Shown here: piece after piece, positions 46,802-56,909 of the stretch
Layout of the letters: each line of letters begins with the position of its first letter
Numbering within the stretch: position 1 is the first letter of the stretch
Source: Bryocella elongata
Lineage (GTDB): Bacteria > Acidobacteriota > Terriglobia > Terriglobales > Acidobacteriaceae
NCBI RefSeq assembly: GCF_900108185.1
Contig: NZ_FNVA01000004.1
Coordinates: 62,001-126,000, forward strand
Direction: 5' to 3'
DNA: 64,000 nucleotides
Notes under the pieces: generated by a model
Told to the model about the DNA's origin: nothing
What the model saw: only the letters and a program-made list of their open reading frames with translations
Databases searched by the model: none
Program-made: the position numbers and the translations under genes

Positions 46802-47923
46802 CTAAAGAGCGCGGCCTGGAGTGGCGGAGGGCGCGAGCCTGTGTCCGAGGCGGATCAGCGGCTTTTCGATGCCGTAATAGCTGGCGATGGCGACTGGGAA
46901 GACCAGCAGCACGACCCAGGGGCTTTGGTTCAGGCGGCCAAAGGCGTGGACCTGGCCGCGGGTCCAGTAGTTGGACAGGAAGAGCTCCTGCCAGACGTAA
47001 ATGCTGTATGAGATTCGTCCGAGGAATTGTAGGGGCGGGAGTTCCAGCACTCTTGAATACCACTCGGTGGGATGGGTGAGCGTGGTGACGATCAGGAGGG
47101 AGTCCACCAGGGCGGAGATGGGGTGCAGCGGGCTGATGGGTGGAAGGGCGAGAAGCGCCAACGGAAGTACCCACATCAGCCGGAGATAGCGGCGAGCCGC
47201 AGCCTGCATGGCGGGGCGCTGCAGCAGTACAGCGAAGGATGCGGGAATCAGCAGGAAGCAGAGGCTGAGGTCGGTGCGGACATCGATCGCGAACGGGAGG
47301 GAGTTGCCGTGGGAGACGTACTGGTAGGTCCGCCAGAGGACTCCTGCGGACCCGAGCGCCAGAATCCACTCCGCCCGACGCCTGCGGACGAAGAGCAGGA
47401 AGGAGGGGAGGAAAAGGTAGAAGTGCTCTTCGACGGAGAGCGACCAGAAGTGCGCGGTGGCCCAACCCAGGGCTGCGGGCGCGCGCATTCCGACGAAGTT
47501 CCGGACCAACAGGTACGCGGAGGCGATGCCGGCGGGGAAGTTGGGAATGCGGTGCAGCAACGTCAGGCCCACCACGACCGTGACATAGAGCAGCGCCAGC
47601 GGCTGGATGCGGAAGATTCGCCGCACGTAGAAGCCTTTGAGGTTCAGGCTGCCGGTGAGGCGTTCTTCGTCGAGCAGCCGGTTGCAGATGAGGAGACCGC
47701 TAAGCTCGAAGAAGATCTCAACCCCGATTGGGCCGAAGTAATGGAAGGTCGCCGTATTGAAGTGCTCGCCACCGAGTGTGACGGAGTGATTGAGCAGCAC
47801 AAGGAGGATGGCGATGGCGCGCCAGCCATCGAGCGTCGGAAGGTAGCTTGGCCGGGTGCCGCCAGGCACGTTTTTTTCAAGTGCTTCGAGGCCAGGCTGT
47901 AGCCGGGGCTGTTGAGCGATCAT
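46802..47923 (-). CDS. Membrane acyltransferase, family 3 (OafA/YrhL-like)
   Basis: 373 residues with about ten membrane helices. Signature RPSYLPTLDGWRAIAILLVL with the DGxR pattern, FFELSGLLICNRLLDE, and HFWSLSVEEHFYLFLPSFLL, typical of the Acyl_transf_3 family that acetylates surface polysaccharides or lipids. It is solitary here, but the exopolysaccharide locus is 7 kb away, so modification of that polymer or of LPS is possible. Confidence 0.88.
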   Translation of the reverse strand: MIAQQPRLQPGLEALEKNVPGGTRPSYLPTLDGWRAIAILLVLLNHSVTLGGEHFNTATFHYFGPIGVEIFFELSGLLICNRLLDEERLTGSLNLKGFYVRRIFRIQPLALLYVTVVVGLTLLHRIPNFPAGIASAYLLVRNFVGMRAPAALGWATAHFWSLSVEEHFYLFLPSFLLFVRRRRAEWILALGSAGVLWRTYQYVSHGNSLPFAIDVRTDLSLCFLLIPASFAVLLQRPAMQAAARRYLRLMWVLPLALLALPPISPLHPISALVDSLLIVTTLTHPTEWYSRVLELPPLQFLGRISYSIYVWQELFLSNYWTRGQVHAFGRLNQSPWVVLLVFPVAIASYYGIEKPLIRLGHRLAPSATPGRAL

Positions 47924-48014
47924 GCGTGATCAGTCCTGCTCTGCGATCGGAAGTTGGTAGGCAGCTCCCAAGGATGGATCCTGGGGTTGTTCTCGGTACG
48001 GATGCGGCTGGAAG

Positions 48015-49816
<1,802 letters not shown>

Positions 49817-49852
49817 CAGAACAGCTGATTAGCGGAACAGCAGAACAGTAAA
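49817..49852. repeat. Short AGCAGAACAG-type repeat after thiC
   Basis: AGCAGAACAGCTGATTAGCG followed by GAACAGCAGAACAG gives degenerate heptamer-like repeats (CAGAACA units) right after the thiC stop. Similar short tracts follow other genes here (24186-24199, 37743-37765). Confidence 0.4.
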
Positions 49853-49855
49853 GGT

Positions 49856-49884
49856 ACGGCGGCCGCCCTTTGGGGTGGCCGTTT
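49856..49884 (+). terminator. Terminator of thiC
   Basis: ACGGCGGCCGCCC pairs imperfectly with GGGGTGGCCGT and is followed by TTTTGCTTG, 40 bp past the thiC stop. Confidence 0.65.
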
Positions 49885-49925
49885 TGCTTGCGCGGGTGGG
49901 CGGGGAATTGGCCGGTTAAGAAAGT

Positions 49926-49957
49926 GAAGCCCACGCTGTCGTGGCGTGGGCTTCTTT
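49926..49957. terminator. Second hairpin downstream of thiC
   Basis: Perfect 11-bp stem GAAGCCCACGC (49926-49936) / GCGTGGGCTTC (49944-49954), 7-nt loop, then TTTC. Confidence 0.6.
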
Positions 49958-50282
49958 CAGGAGGTTGTCGTATTTGTGTTGCGGGCCCATCTTGCTTTGC
50001 CGCTTCCGCTGGTTACGCTGGTGAACTCTCGCAAGGAGGTACGAGGTTCGCATTCAGCTGGCCCGCGGAGCCTGGCTCCCCATGGTTCCCATTCGCCAGG
50101 CTCACCCAAGCCCGGCGTATTTGTCAGGCTCCCCAGCCCAACGTTTCGTCAGGCTCACCCGGCCTGACAAAATGATCATCTCGCGGCGGGAAGAGTTTGC
50201 CTACATCACGGTGGTGCTGTCCGTCGTAACGTGGGTGCTGTTACTGCGGGTACCGGCAGGTACCTCTGTTCTTCGCGCCGAA
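49958..50282. repeat. Intergenic stretch with three CAGGCTC repeats
   Basis: About 325 bp between thiC and mscL with no credible gene. From 50095 to 50165, CCAGGCTCACCC, TCAGGCTCCCC and TCAGGCTCACCC recur every 25-30 bp. Confidence 0.45.
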
Positions 50283-50687
50283 CTAGACGGGCTGGGTGCA
50301 GAACTTGCAGCGGGTGGCCGCCACGGGAATATCGCTGAGGCACTGTGGGCAAGGCTTGGTCGGATCAGGTACGGGCGCGGGGGCGGGAGGATTGAACCGC
50401 TTCAGGAGGTATTGCGTGGGCAGCACGAGGAAGAAATAGACCACCGCCGCGATCAGGAGGAAGTTCACAACCGCCGTGAGGAAGGTGCCGTACTTGATCT
50501 CGCCGCCATGCAGGTGCGCCACGAGGTAGTCGAAGTTCGGCTTGCCAATAACAGCGCCGAGGAGCGGGTTGATGATATTCGTCGTCAGCGCGGTGACGAT
50601 CGAGGTGAAAGCCGCACCGATGATGACGGCGACTGCCAGATCCATCACGTTGCCGCGGAGAACAAAATCCCGGAATCCCTTGAGCAT
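50283..50687 (-). CDS. mscL: Large-conductance mechanosensitive channel with C-terminal zinc ribbon
   Basis: 134 residues from ATG 50687 (the frame extends upstream to 50987 but that part overlaps the divergent MoaD-MoaE gene). FRDFVLRGNVMDLAVAVIIG is the N-terminal helix and TM1, and GTFLTAVVNFLLIAAVVYFF is TM2; both are standard MscL, the channel that vents solutes on osmotic downshock. After the cytoplasmic helix the protein ends with CPQC and CKFC pairs about 12 residues apart (a zinc-ribbon-like tail) instead of the usual short charged end. Confidence 0.93.
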   Translation of the reverse strand: MLKGFRDFVLRGNVMDLAVAVIIGAAFTSIVTALTTNIINPLLGAVIGKPNFDYLVAHLHGGEIKYGTFLTAVVNFLLIAAVVYFFLVLPTQYLLKRFNPPAPAPVPDPTKPCPQCLSDIPVAATRCKFCTQPV

Positions 50688-50802
50688 TTTCTTGACCTCA
50701 CTTGGTTCGGCTTGCAGGTTGCCCCGCGAGTATATCCCACGAAAGGGGGCTTCCAGCTGGTCCAATGTGTTGTAACGAGACAGCGTCGCAAGGCGATCAC
50801 GT

Positions 50803-51549
50803 ATGCTCTTTATCGTGCGTTCTACGACCATCCACGTGCGTTTGCTTTCCTTCGGTCCGCTTCGATCGTCCCTGCCTGAGGGAGGTGCGGTTTGCGAGCT
50901 TCCTGCCGGTGCCAGGGTGAGCGAGTTGCTGGAGACTTTGACTGCCGACGGCACCCTGACGGCGCGGATGCTGACGTCCGCGGCCATCGCCGTAAACCAG
51001 GAGTACGCGAAGCGCGACCACGCTTTGTCGGATGGGGATGAGGTGGCGATTCTTCCTCCGGTAAGCGGAGGGTTGGATGAAGCGGAGGTTCAAGCCGAGG
51101 TGAAGGCGCCGAAGATCTTTCTTACGCATGATGTCATTGATGCGAAGGCTGTGAGCGAGGGCTTGGTCGCTGGTTCCGACGGCGCGGCGGTGATCTTCGA
51201 TGGCGTCGTGCGGGACAACACGCGCGGTCGCAAGACGCTGTACCTCGACTATGAAGCCTATCCGGAGATGGCATTGAAGCAGATGCACCTGCTGCGCGAA
51301 GAGGCGATCGAGCACTATGGAGCGCGGGATGTCGCGATCGCGCATCGGCTCGGGCGGATTGAGATTGGCGAGTCGAGCGTGATCATCGCCGTCGTTTCGC
51401 CGCACCGGGCCCAGGCGTTTGCGGCTTGCCGGTTCGTAATCGATACGCTGAAGAAGACCGTCCCAATCTGGAAGCGGGAGCAGTTTGCCGATGGTGCAGT
51501 ATGGGCCGATGGCGAGCCGTTTCCGGAGGAGATTGCAGGAGCATCGTGA
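50803..51549 (+). CDS. Fused molybdopterin synthase, MoaD-MoaE
   Basis: 248 residues. Residues 1-90 are a MoaD ubiquitin-like domain ending in VAILPPVSGG, the Gly-Gly that must become a thiocarboxylate; the rest is MoaE (GAAVIFDGVVRDNTRGRKTL, AIAHRLGRIEIGESSVIIAV, and the catalytic Lys in TLKKTVPIWKREQF). Together they add sulfur to precursor Z to make molybdopterin. A Leu follows the Gly-Gly directly, so the MoaD C-terminus needs proteolytic release, as known for mycobacterial MoaX. The next gene starts at GTG 51546, overlapping the stop. Confidence 0.9.
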   Translation: MLFIVRSTTIHVRLLSFGPLRSSLPEGGAVCELPAGARVSELLETLTADGTLTARMLTSAAIAVNQEYAKRDHALSDGDEVAILPPVSGGLDEAEVQAEVKAPKIFLTHDVIDAKAVSEGLVAGSDGAAVIFDGVVRDNTRGRKTLYLDYEAYPEMALKQMHLLREEAIEHYGARDVAIAHRLGRIEIGESSVIIAVVSPHRAQAFAACRFVIDTLKKTVPIWKREQFADGAVWADGEPFPEEIAGAS

Positions 51550-52589
51550 GGAGAAGTTGGCATTCCGGGCCCACGCTGCTGCTGGGTTTTGCGGTTGTTT
51601 CCGCAGGCTTTTGCGGAGCCGCGGGGATGCAGGCGGTCGCGCTGCAAAGCGCTTCGGCGACTTCCCAGAGCGCACCTGCGGGCCAGCAGCAGGAGCCCAT
51701 CCGTGATCCGGCGCCGATTGTCCGCCGGACGCCCGATGTGCCGACGATCCACGTTGAGAGCCGGCTGGTAAACGTGGCGCTGAATGTGACGGACGAGCAC
51801 GGCGCGCAGGTGCCGGGGCTCACGCAGAGCGACTTCGAGGTGCTGGAAGACAATGATCCGGTCAGGATTGCGGTCTTCGACCGGGAGTCGGTGACGCCGC
51901 TGGCGATTGTGATGGCGGTGGACGCGAGCGGGAGCATGGTGTCGGATGACCGGCTGGAGCGGGACGCCGCGAAGGACTTTGTACGGTCGATCCTGCGCAA
52001 GCAGGACCTGATCGACCTGATGGATTTCTCCGACCAGGTGGACGAGGTGGTGAGCTTCACGAACGACGCGAAGCTCTTCGAGTCCGGGCTGTCGCGGATC
52101 ACGAAGGGCGATGCCACGGCGGTCTACGATGCGATCTATCTCGCGAGCCAGCGGCTGGCGCAGACGTCGCAGGCCAATGGAGAGCGTCGGGTGATTGTGG
52201 TGATCTCGGATGGTGAGAACACGACGCATCACGGGAGCTATCCGACGGCGCTGGAAGAGGCGCAGCGTGCCGGCGCCATGTTGTATGCGCTGATCATCGT
52301 GCCGGTGGAGGCCGATGCCGGGCGCGACACCGGCGGAGAGCATGCGCTGATCCAGCTGGCCAATGACACCGGCGGGAAGTACTACTACGTGAGCTCGAAG
52401 CATGACCTGGCGCCGGCGTTCGCGCATGTGTCGGATGACCTGAGGACGCAGTACACGCTGGGCTACTACGCTCCGCAGCGGCCACTGAATCGCGGCGGGC
52501 TGCGGCACATCACGGTGCGGATGAAGGACCCGGCCCTGCGCGCGAAGTACACGCTGCGTTATCGCACGGCGTATTACGCGCAGAAATAG
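51546..52589 (+). CDS. Secreted VWFA-domain protein
   Basis: 347 residues from GTG 51546 (GTGA overlap with the moaDE stop). Signal sequence TLLLGFAVVSAGFCGAAG, a short spacer, an N-terminal beta-rich region (VNVALNVTDEHGAQVPGL), then a VWA domain with an intact MIDAS: MAVDASGSMVSDD, the Thr in GDATAVYDAIYLA, and VVISDGENTT. It would bind a ligand through a divalent metal. It belongs to the VWFA-related group abundant in Acidobacteriota. Coupling to molybdopterin synthase may be accidental. Confidence 0.82.
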   Translation: MRRSWHSGPTLLLGFAVVSAGFCGAAGMQAVALQSASATSQSAPAGQQQEPIRDPAPIVRRTPDVPTIHVESRLVNVALNVTDEHGAQVPGLTQSDFEVLEDNDPVRIAVFDRESVTPLAIVMAVDASGSMVSDDRLERDAAKDFVRSILRKQDLIDLMDFSDQVDEVVSFTNDAKLFESGLSRITKGDATAVYDAIYLASQRLAQTSQANGERRVIVVISDGENTTHHGSYPTALEEAQRAGAMLYALIIVPVEADAGRDTGGEHALIQLANDTGGKYYYVSSKHDLAPAFAHVSDDLRTQYTLGYYAPQRPLNRGGLRHITVRMKDPALRAKYTLRYRTAYYAQK

Positions 52590-52644
52590 TTTCGAACCGG
52601 AAGTGCAGCGTCCTGCATCCAACTGCGCAGATATAATGTTGCGT

Positions 52645-52920
52645 ATGCCTCTCTTTCGTCGCCGCAGTAAAGGTGCGCCTCCGGGTGATACCGGCCAGGA
52701 AGCCTTGTACCTGAAGTCCCTTTCGGACCGCCAGGTGCAGGTGGCGGTGAAGCTGCGCGATGGCGAGGTTGTGTCGGGATGGATCGAGTACTTCGATGAC
52801 AGCATGTTGCGCCTGACGCGCGACGGGCGTCCGAATCTCTTCATCTACAAGACACAGATCCGCACGATCACCGAAGGCAGTGGCCTGGTGGCGAAGCGCA
52901 GCGGAAACAGAGCGGAGTAG
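52645..52920 (+). CDS. hfq: Hfq-like Sm-fold RNA chaperone
   Basis: 91 residues from ATG 52645 (ATG 52636 is also possible). Sm1 motif VQVAVKLRDGEVVSGWIEYF and Sm2 IYKTQIRTI, where the latter takes the place of the canonical YKHAIST and keeps Tyr-Lys but lacks the His. LKSLSDRQVQVAV matches the first helix/strand. Hfq forms a hexamer that binds poly-A and U-rich RNA and helps sRNA-mRNA pairing. The divergent Sm2 suggests altered U-rich binding. No conserved neighbours (miaA, hflX) are present. Confidence 0.72.
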   Translation: MPLFRRRSKGAPPGDTGQEALYLKSLSDRQVQVAVKLRDGEVVSGWIEYFDDSMLRLTRDGRPNLFIYKTQIRTITEGSGLVAKRSGNRAE

Positions 52921-52966
52921 CAGCGCTGCGCGTTAGCGGGCGGACTCGCTTCGCTTGTCCTGCTGG

Positions 52967-53132
52967 TAGCGCTTCGCGTTAGAGCGCTGAGGCGCGTTAG
53001 CGGATGTGTTGCTGCGATTGGACTTCAATCCCTCCATGTTGGAGCGGATGTGTTTTTCGGTTGCTATCGCTCACGCGCGCAGCGCGCTACCCCGCAGGGC
53101 TATCGCGCAAGGCGCGCTAACGCGAAGCGCTA
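52967..53132. repeat. Separated 16-bp inverted repeat
   Basis: TAGCGCTTCGCGTTAG at 52967-52982 has its exact complement CTAACGCGAAGCGCTA at 53117-53132. The region between is rich in further GCGTTAGCG-like fragments. It spans the gap between the Hfq-like gene and the GTG start of the inositol monophosphatase, and would place the start in a hairpin. Confidence 0.6.
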
Positions 53133-53142
53133 CACTACCTTC

Positions 53143-54012
53143 GTGCCCGAACTTGTCTCCATCGCTGAGTCCATTGCGCGCGAAGCGGGCGCGTTGTTGC
53201 GTGATTACTACCACCGCGGCGTTCGCACGGAGTACAAGGGCGATGTCGACCTTGTGACCGAGGCGGATCGCGCGAGCGAGAAGCTGATTGTGGAGCGGCT
53301 GCGCGAGGCGCTGCCTTCGCATGGCATCTATGGCGAGGAAGGCACGCGACTCGGGCTGGATGCGGAGTATCGCTGGTACGTGGATCCGCTGGACGGCACG
53401 ACGAACTTTGCGCATACGTTTCCGGTGTTTGGGGTCGTGCTTGGTTGCGAGCATCGCGCGAAGAACCTGCCCAGCGACCAGGACGGTCAGCTGGTGGCGG
53501 GTGTCATCTACGATCCGCTGCGGGATGAGCTGTTCTCGGCGGAGCGGGGTGGCGGGGCGCGGTTGAACAACCGGCCGATTCATGTCTCGAAGACGCCTAC
53601 GCTGGGCGAGTCGCTGACGGGGACGGGCTTTCCGAGCCGCAAGCGGCATGGGTCTCCAAACGTGCACTTTTACCACGAGTTCACGCTGCGGTCGCATGGT
53701 GTGCGGCGAGCAGGCTCGGCGGCATTGGACCTCGCTTGCGTAGCTTCGGGGCGGCTGGACGGCTTCTGGGAGTTCAAGTTGAACCCTTGGGATACCTCGG
53801 CGGGTGTGCTGCTGGTGGAAGAGGCCGGCGGCAAGATCACGCACTTCGATGGCGGCAAGTTCACGCTGGACAGCCGCGAGGTGCTGGCGACGAATGGGCT
53901 GATCCACGGGGAGATGGTGCAGCTGTTCAAGGATCTGTTTGCGGGTAAGGACCTGAGCACGCCGACGAGTCCGAAGGAGTATGCGGCGCAGATGTTGAAG
54001 GGCGAGGAGTGA
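53143..54012 (+). CDS. suhB: Inositol monophosphatase family protein
   Basis: 289 residues from GTG 53143; the frame upstream to 53050 is repeat sequence and looks non-coding. Metal-binding motifs: GEEGTRL, the WYVDPLDGTTNFAHTFPVFG (first Asp pair), and WEFKLNPWDTSAGVLLVEEAGG (second). It hydrolyses inositol-1-phosphate or related sugar phosphates; in several bacteria SuhB also acts in rRNA antitermination. Next gene starts 6 bp after its stop. Confidence 0.9.
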   Translation: MPELVSIAESIAREAGALLRDYYHRGVRTEYKGDVDLVTEADRASEKLIVERLREALPSHGIYGEEGTRLGLDAEYRWYVDPLDGTTNFAHTFPVFGVVLGCEHRAKNLPSDQDGQLVAGVIYDPLRDELFSAERGGGARLNNRPIHVSKTPTLGESLTGTGFPSRKRHGSPNVHFYHEFTLRSHGVRRAGSAALDLACVASGRLDGFWEFKLNPWDTSAGVLLVEEAGGKITHFDGGKFTLDSREVLATNGLIHGEMVQLFKDLFAGKDLSTPTSPKEYAAQMLKGEE

Positions 54013-54018
54013 AGAGCC

Positions 54019-54705
54019 TTGTCTCTCGAGAAGAGGTTTTGGCTCAGCGTTATTCCTGTGATTGGCGTAGCCGCCTGGTTCCTGTATTACCTCCAAGTTC
54101 CAGCGGATTGTGACTTGACCGTTGATGGCCCATGTAATTTGACGATGAGTCTCCGGCTCATTGGGTCGGTCATTGGGGCGGTGATTTTCCTGTGCTTCTG
54201 GGTATTGATTGTGAAGGCCTGTACCAGCGGGGCTCCATCGGAAAGAGGACCGACCTTTCGTCTTCGCCGCAGCGCCCGGGTGTTTCTCTTCAACGAAGAC
54301 GGAGAACTGCTGCTGATCCGCTTTGTTGCGCAGCGGCCGGACGGGCCTTACACCTGTTGGGTGACTCCGGGAGGCGAGGTCGAGGTAGGTGAGCCCGACC
54401 TCGAAGCGGCGCAGCGGGAGCTGTTCGAGGAGTTGGGGATTCGGCCTGCGCTGACGGGTCCGGTGCATGAGGAGTCGGGTGGGGAGTACCTCCACCTGGG
54501 CGAGACGGTGCGGAACTACGACGTTTTCTTTGCGGCGCGATGTGGGTGCGCGGAGCCGGTGCTCAGCGGCGTGACCGAGGACGAGATTCGGCTGATGCGC
54601 GAGGCTCGGTGGTGGACGTTGGAGGAGTTGAATGCGGCCCGGGAGCCGGTGTTTCCGCCTCGATGCGCTCAGCTGGCGGGGCGGGTGCTGAGAGCGCTCG
54701 CTTAG
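54019..54705 (+). CDS. Nudix hydrolase with N-terminal membrane segment
   Basis: 228 residues from TTG 54019. Two hydrophobic N-terminal stretches (LSVIPVIGVAAWFLYYL, LIGSVIGAVIFLCFWVLIV) are followed by a Nudix domain with the box GGEVEVGEPDLEAAQRELFE ELGI (Gx5Ex7REUxEExGU). It would cut a nucleoside diphosphate linked to another group at the inner face of the membrane. Substrate unknown. It starts 6 bp past suhB, likely the same operon. The membrane part is unusual for this superfamily; a signal-anchored orientation is inferred. Confidence 0.8.
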   Translation: MSLEKRFWLSVIPVIGVAAWFLYYLQVPADCDLTVDGPCNLTMSLRLIGSVIGAVIFLCFWVLIVKACTSGAPSERGPTFRLRRSARVFLFNEDGELLLIRFVAQRPDGPYTCWVTPGGEVEVGEPDLEAAQRELFEELGIRPALTGPVHEESGGEYLHLGETVRNYDVFFAARCGCAEPVLSGVTEDEIRLMREARWWTLEELNAAREPVFPPRCAQLAGRVLRALA

Positions 54706-54955
54706 GGAGCGGCTGTCCCTGCAGGTCTCCCCACTGCGCGTCGCCAGGGGCGCGACGCTTCGGTCGAGATGACACAGCTCAGGAAAAAGCAAACGCCGTC
54801 CGCAACAGTCCGAGTTCCCTAGCGAAAAACGAGCGCTTCGTCTGTGATCGAGTCACTGGACGGCGCGAGGTTTCTTGCTAGAATCGAAGCGACCTCGCAA
54901 CCCGACCTCGCTGACGTTGGCCGTAAACGCGATGGACTACAAGGAGATTGACTAG

Positions 54956-55216
54956 ATGGCGTATGTGATCGCAGAACCCTGTATCGGCACCAAGGATCGC
55001 GCGTGTGTTGACGCTTGCCCCGTGGATTGCATCCACCCCAAGGCGGATGAGGCGGGCGGCGATACCGCCGAGCAGCTGTTCATCGACCCGGTCGAGTGCA
55101 TCGACTGCGGCGCCTGCGTTCCGGTGTGCCCGGTGTCGGCGATCTACGCCGGCGACGACCTTCCGGAAAAGTGGGAAGAGTTCAAGGACAAGGCTGCGGC
55201 TCACTTCGGTCGCTAA
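54956..55216 (+). CDS. fdxA: Seven-iron type ferredoxin
   Basis: 86 residues. Two Cys clusters: CIGTKDRACVDACPVDCI and CIDCGACVPVCPVSAI, the pattern of bacterial 7Fe/8Fe ferredoxins that hold one [3Fe-4S] and one [4Fe-4S] centre. Small soluble electron carrier. A standard start ATG 54956 with GGAG upstream. Its partner is not evident in the window. Confidence 0.95.
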   Translation: MAYVIAEPCIGTKDRACVDACPVDCIHPKADEAGGDTAEQLFIDPVECIDCGACVPVCPVSAIYAGDDLPEKWEEFKDKAAAHFGR

Positions 55217-55350
55217 GGTTCCTCGAAAGTTTTGGTGGAGACAGACGCGCGGCTTCGGCTGCGCGTTTTTCTTTTGCGCTTTGAGAAGAACCCGCGTTTC
55301 AGATTCGAGACGTGGGGCACCCAGATGGTACGGGGATGAGACGATAGGGC

Positions 55351-56169
55351 GTGGCCGAAGGCAGGCAAATTCCGCATCACGGCGAGGCGATTGTGCTGCG
55401 GTCGTGGCCGTTTCTAGAGGCGGACCTGCTGGTGAGCCTGTTCACGCGCGAGCAGGGCAAGGTGAAGGGCGTGGCGCGGCATGCGATGCGGTCGCGGCGG
55501 AGGTTTGGGGGGGCGCTGGAGCCGGCGACCTATGTGCAGGCGCACTACACGGAGCGGCCGAAGCAGGATCTGGTGCGGCTGGATCAGTTTGAGATTCTTT
55601 GGTCGCCGATGACGGCTCCGGTGGACTGGCTGCGGGCTGCGGGGATGCAGTTTGTCGTCGAGGTGCTGGACGAGGCGATGCCGGATCTCGCGGCGGAGGA
55701 TAACGTCTTTCGGCTGGCGATGACTTGTTTGACGGCGATGGAAGGTGGGGCGAGGGGCCAGGGGCCAGGGTTTAGGGCCCAGAGTGCTGAGGAGCCTAGG
55801 GGCTCCACGGTTTGGATTGCTGCGATGTACTTTGCGCTGTGGATGAATCGGCTGATGGGGTGGATGCCGGACCTGGCGCACTGCGCGGCGTGCGGGCTGG
55901 ATCTCCGCGAGGAGATGCAACAGGGGCGGCCGGTGTGGTGGTCGCCGACAGCGGATGGGGTGAGCTGCGGGGATGATCGCAAGCCGGATAGCCGGGCGCT
56001 GAGTGCGCAGTCGGTGGCGGAGAGCTACAGGATTGCGCGGACTCCGCTGAAGGAGTTGCTGGAGGAGGAGTGGCCGGCGAAGCGGGCGGGGGATCTGCGG
56101 GCATTCGCGATTGCGGTGCTGGAGCGGCATCTGGAGCGGAGGATACGGAGTGGGGCGGGATTCTCTTGA
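55351..56169 (+). CDS. recO: DNA repair protein RecO
   Basis: 272 residues from GTG 55351. N-terminal OB fold (HHGEAIVLRSWPFLEADLLV, VARHAMRSRRRFGGALEPAT) that binds SSB and DNA, then a helical domain and a Cys-rich segment (CAACGLDL, then SCGDD) for zinc. RecO loads RecA at gaps with RecR. A stretch of AGGG-type heptamers sits in frame at 55753-55787 and codes for a low-complexity loop (ARGQGPGFRAQSAEEPRG). The 3' end is repeated downstream at 56910-56965, beyond the toxin-antitoxin cassette. Confidence 0.9.
   Translation: MAEGRQIPHHGEAIVLRSWPFLEADLLVSLFTREQGKVKGVARHAMRSRRRFGGALEPATYVQAHYTERPKQDLVRLDQFEILWSPMTAPVDWLRAAGMQFVVEVLDEAMPDLAAEDNVFRLAMTCLTAMEGGARGQGPGFRAQSAEEPRGSTVWIAAMYFALWMNRLMGWMPDLAHCAACGLDLREEMQQGRPVWWSPTADGVSCGDDRKPDSRALSAQSVAESYRIARTPLKELLEEEWPAKRAGDLRAFAIAVLERHLERRIRSGAGFS
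55753..55787 (+). repeat. AGGG heptamer repeats inside recO
   Basis: AGGGGCC, AGGGGCC, AGGGTTT, AGGGCCC, AGAGTGC in succession, coding an Arg/Gly/Gln-rich loop in the middle of RecO. The same units in the same order occur in glyQ (58385-58419) and between groES and groEL. Confidence 0.8.
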
Positions 56170-56218
56170 TTTTGCGTATGGGTAGGACGATGATCATTTT
56201 GTGGAAGGCGAGGCACCC

Positions 56219-56497
56219 ATGATTACGGAAGTGAATGTCGCGGAGTTCGCTCAGAACGCGGGAGAACTTCTCAATCAGGTTTCTGGGAGCGGAAGCGTGG
56301 TCATTAGCCGCGACGGGACTCCGGTCGCTGTTCTGGTGGATGCAGAACTCTTCGCCCGTATGCAGCAGATGCAATGGGAACAGTTCGACAAGATCAGGAA
56401 TCGGATTGCGGACGCCTATGCCAACGTGCCGGAAGAAGTTGGCCTCGCTGAAATCGATGCCCTCGTTGCGGATGAGCGCAGGCGGCAACGCCAGTAA
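56219..56497 (+). CDS. Phd/YefM-type antitoxin
   Basis: 92 residues from ATG 56219. The N-terminal Phd fold is clear: ITEVNVAEFAQNAGELLNQV, VVISRDGTPVAVLVD. It binds operon DNA and covers the active site of the downstream toxin through its C-terminal helices. The stop (56497) directly abuts the PIN toxin ATG (56498). The cassette sits directly behind recO, between two copies of the recO tail. Confidence 0.9.
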   Translation: MITEVNVAEFAQNAGELLNQVSGSGSVVISRDGTPVAVLVDAELFARMQQMQWEQFDKIRNRIADAYANVPEEVGLAEIDALVADERRRQRQ

Positions 56498-56899
56498 ATG
56501 CGTGCTGTTCTTGATACGAACGTGCTGGTGTCAGGCATTGTCTATCCCGTAAGTAAACCAGGGAAGATTCTCGCGGCCTGGAGGATCGGTGTGTTCGATC
56601 TCGTGGTGTCCCATTACATCCTCGAGGAAACGGTGCGTGTGTTGCCTCGCATGAAGCATGCCAACATAGGCCCTGAAGATGCACGGTCCCTTATCGAGAA
56701 ATTGTCGGAAAAGGTTGAGATCGTTGCTCCGTTCTTGCGAGCAGACGACGAACTTCGGGACCAAGCCGACCAGCCGGTGCTGGGGACTCTGCTGGCCTCG
56801 AGAGCCGATTATCTTGTCACGGGCGACAAGGATTTGCTGGTGTTGGCGGAGAGGTATCCGATTGTCACGCCTGCGGAGTTCTGGGCGCGGCATGGGTAA
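56498..56899 (+). CDS. PIN-domain toxin (VapC-like)
   Basis: 133 residues. Acidic PIN residues: LDTNVLVSG (first Asp), EETVRV (Glu), QPVLGTLLASRADYLVTGDKDL (last Asp). This is the TIGR00305-type PIN toxin, an endoribonuclease that stops growth when freed from its antitoxin. It directly follows the Phd-like gene, so both form one operon. Target RNA is unknown. Confidence 0.88.
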   Translation: MRAVLDTNVLVSGIVYPVSKPGKILAAWRIGVFDLVVSHYILEETVRVLPRMKHANIGPEDARSLIEKLSEKVEIVAPFLRADDELRDQADQPVLGTLLASRADYLVTGDKDLLVLAERYPIVTPAEFWARHG

Positions 56900-56909
56900 G
56901 AGGCGGAAG

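Noticed and set aside
49870..50175. 101-codon frame after thiC
   Set aside because: Runs through two hairpins and the CAGGCTC repeats; no ribosome site and no protein-like pattern.
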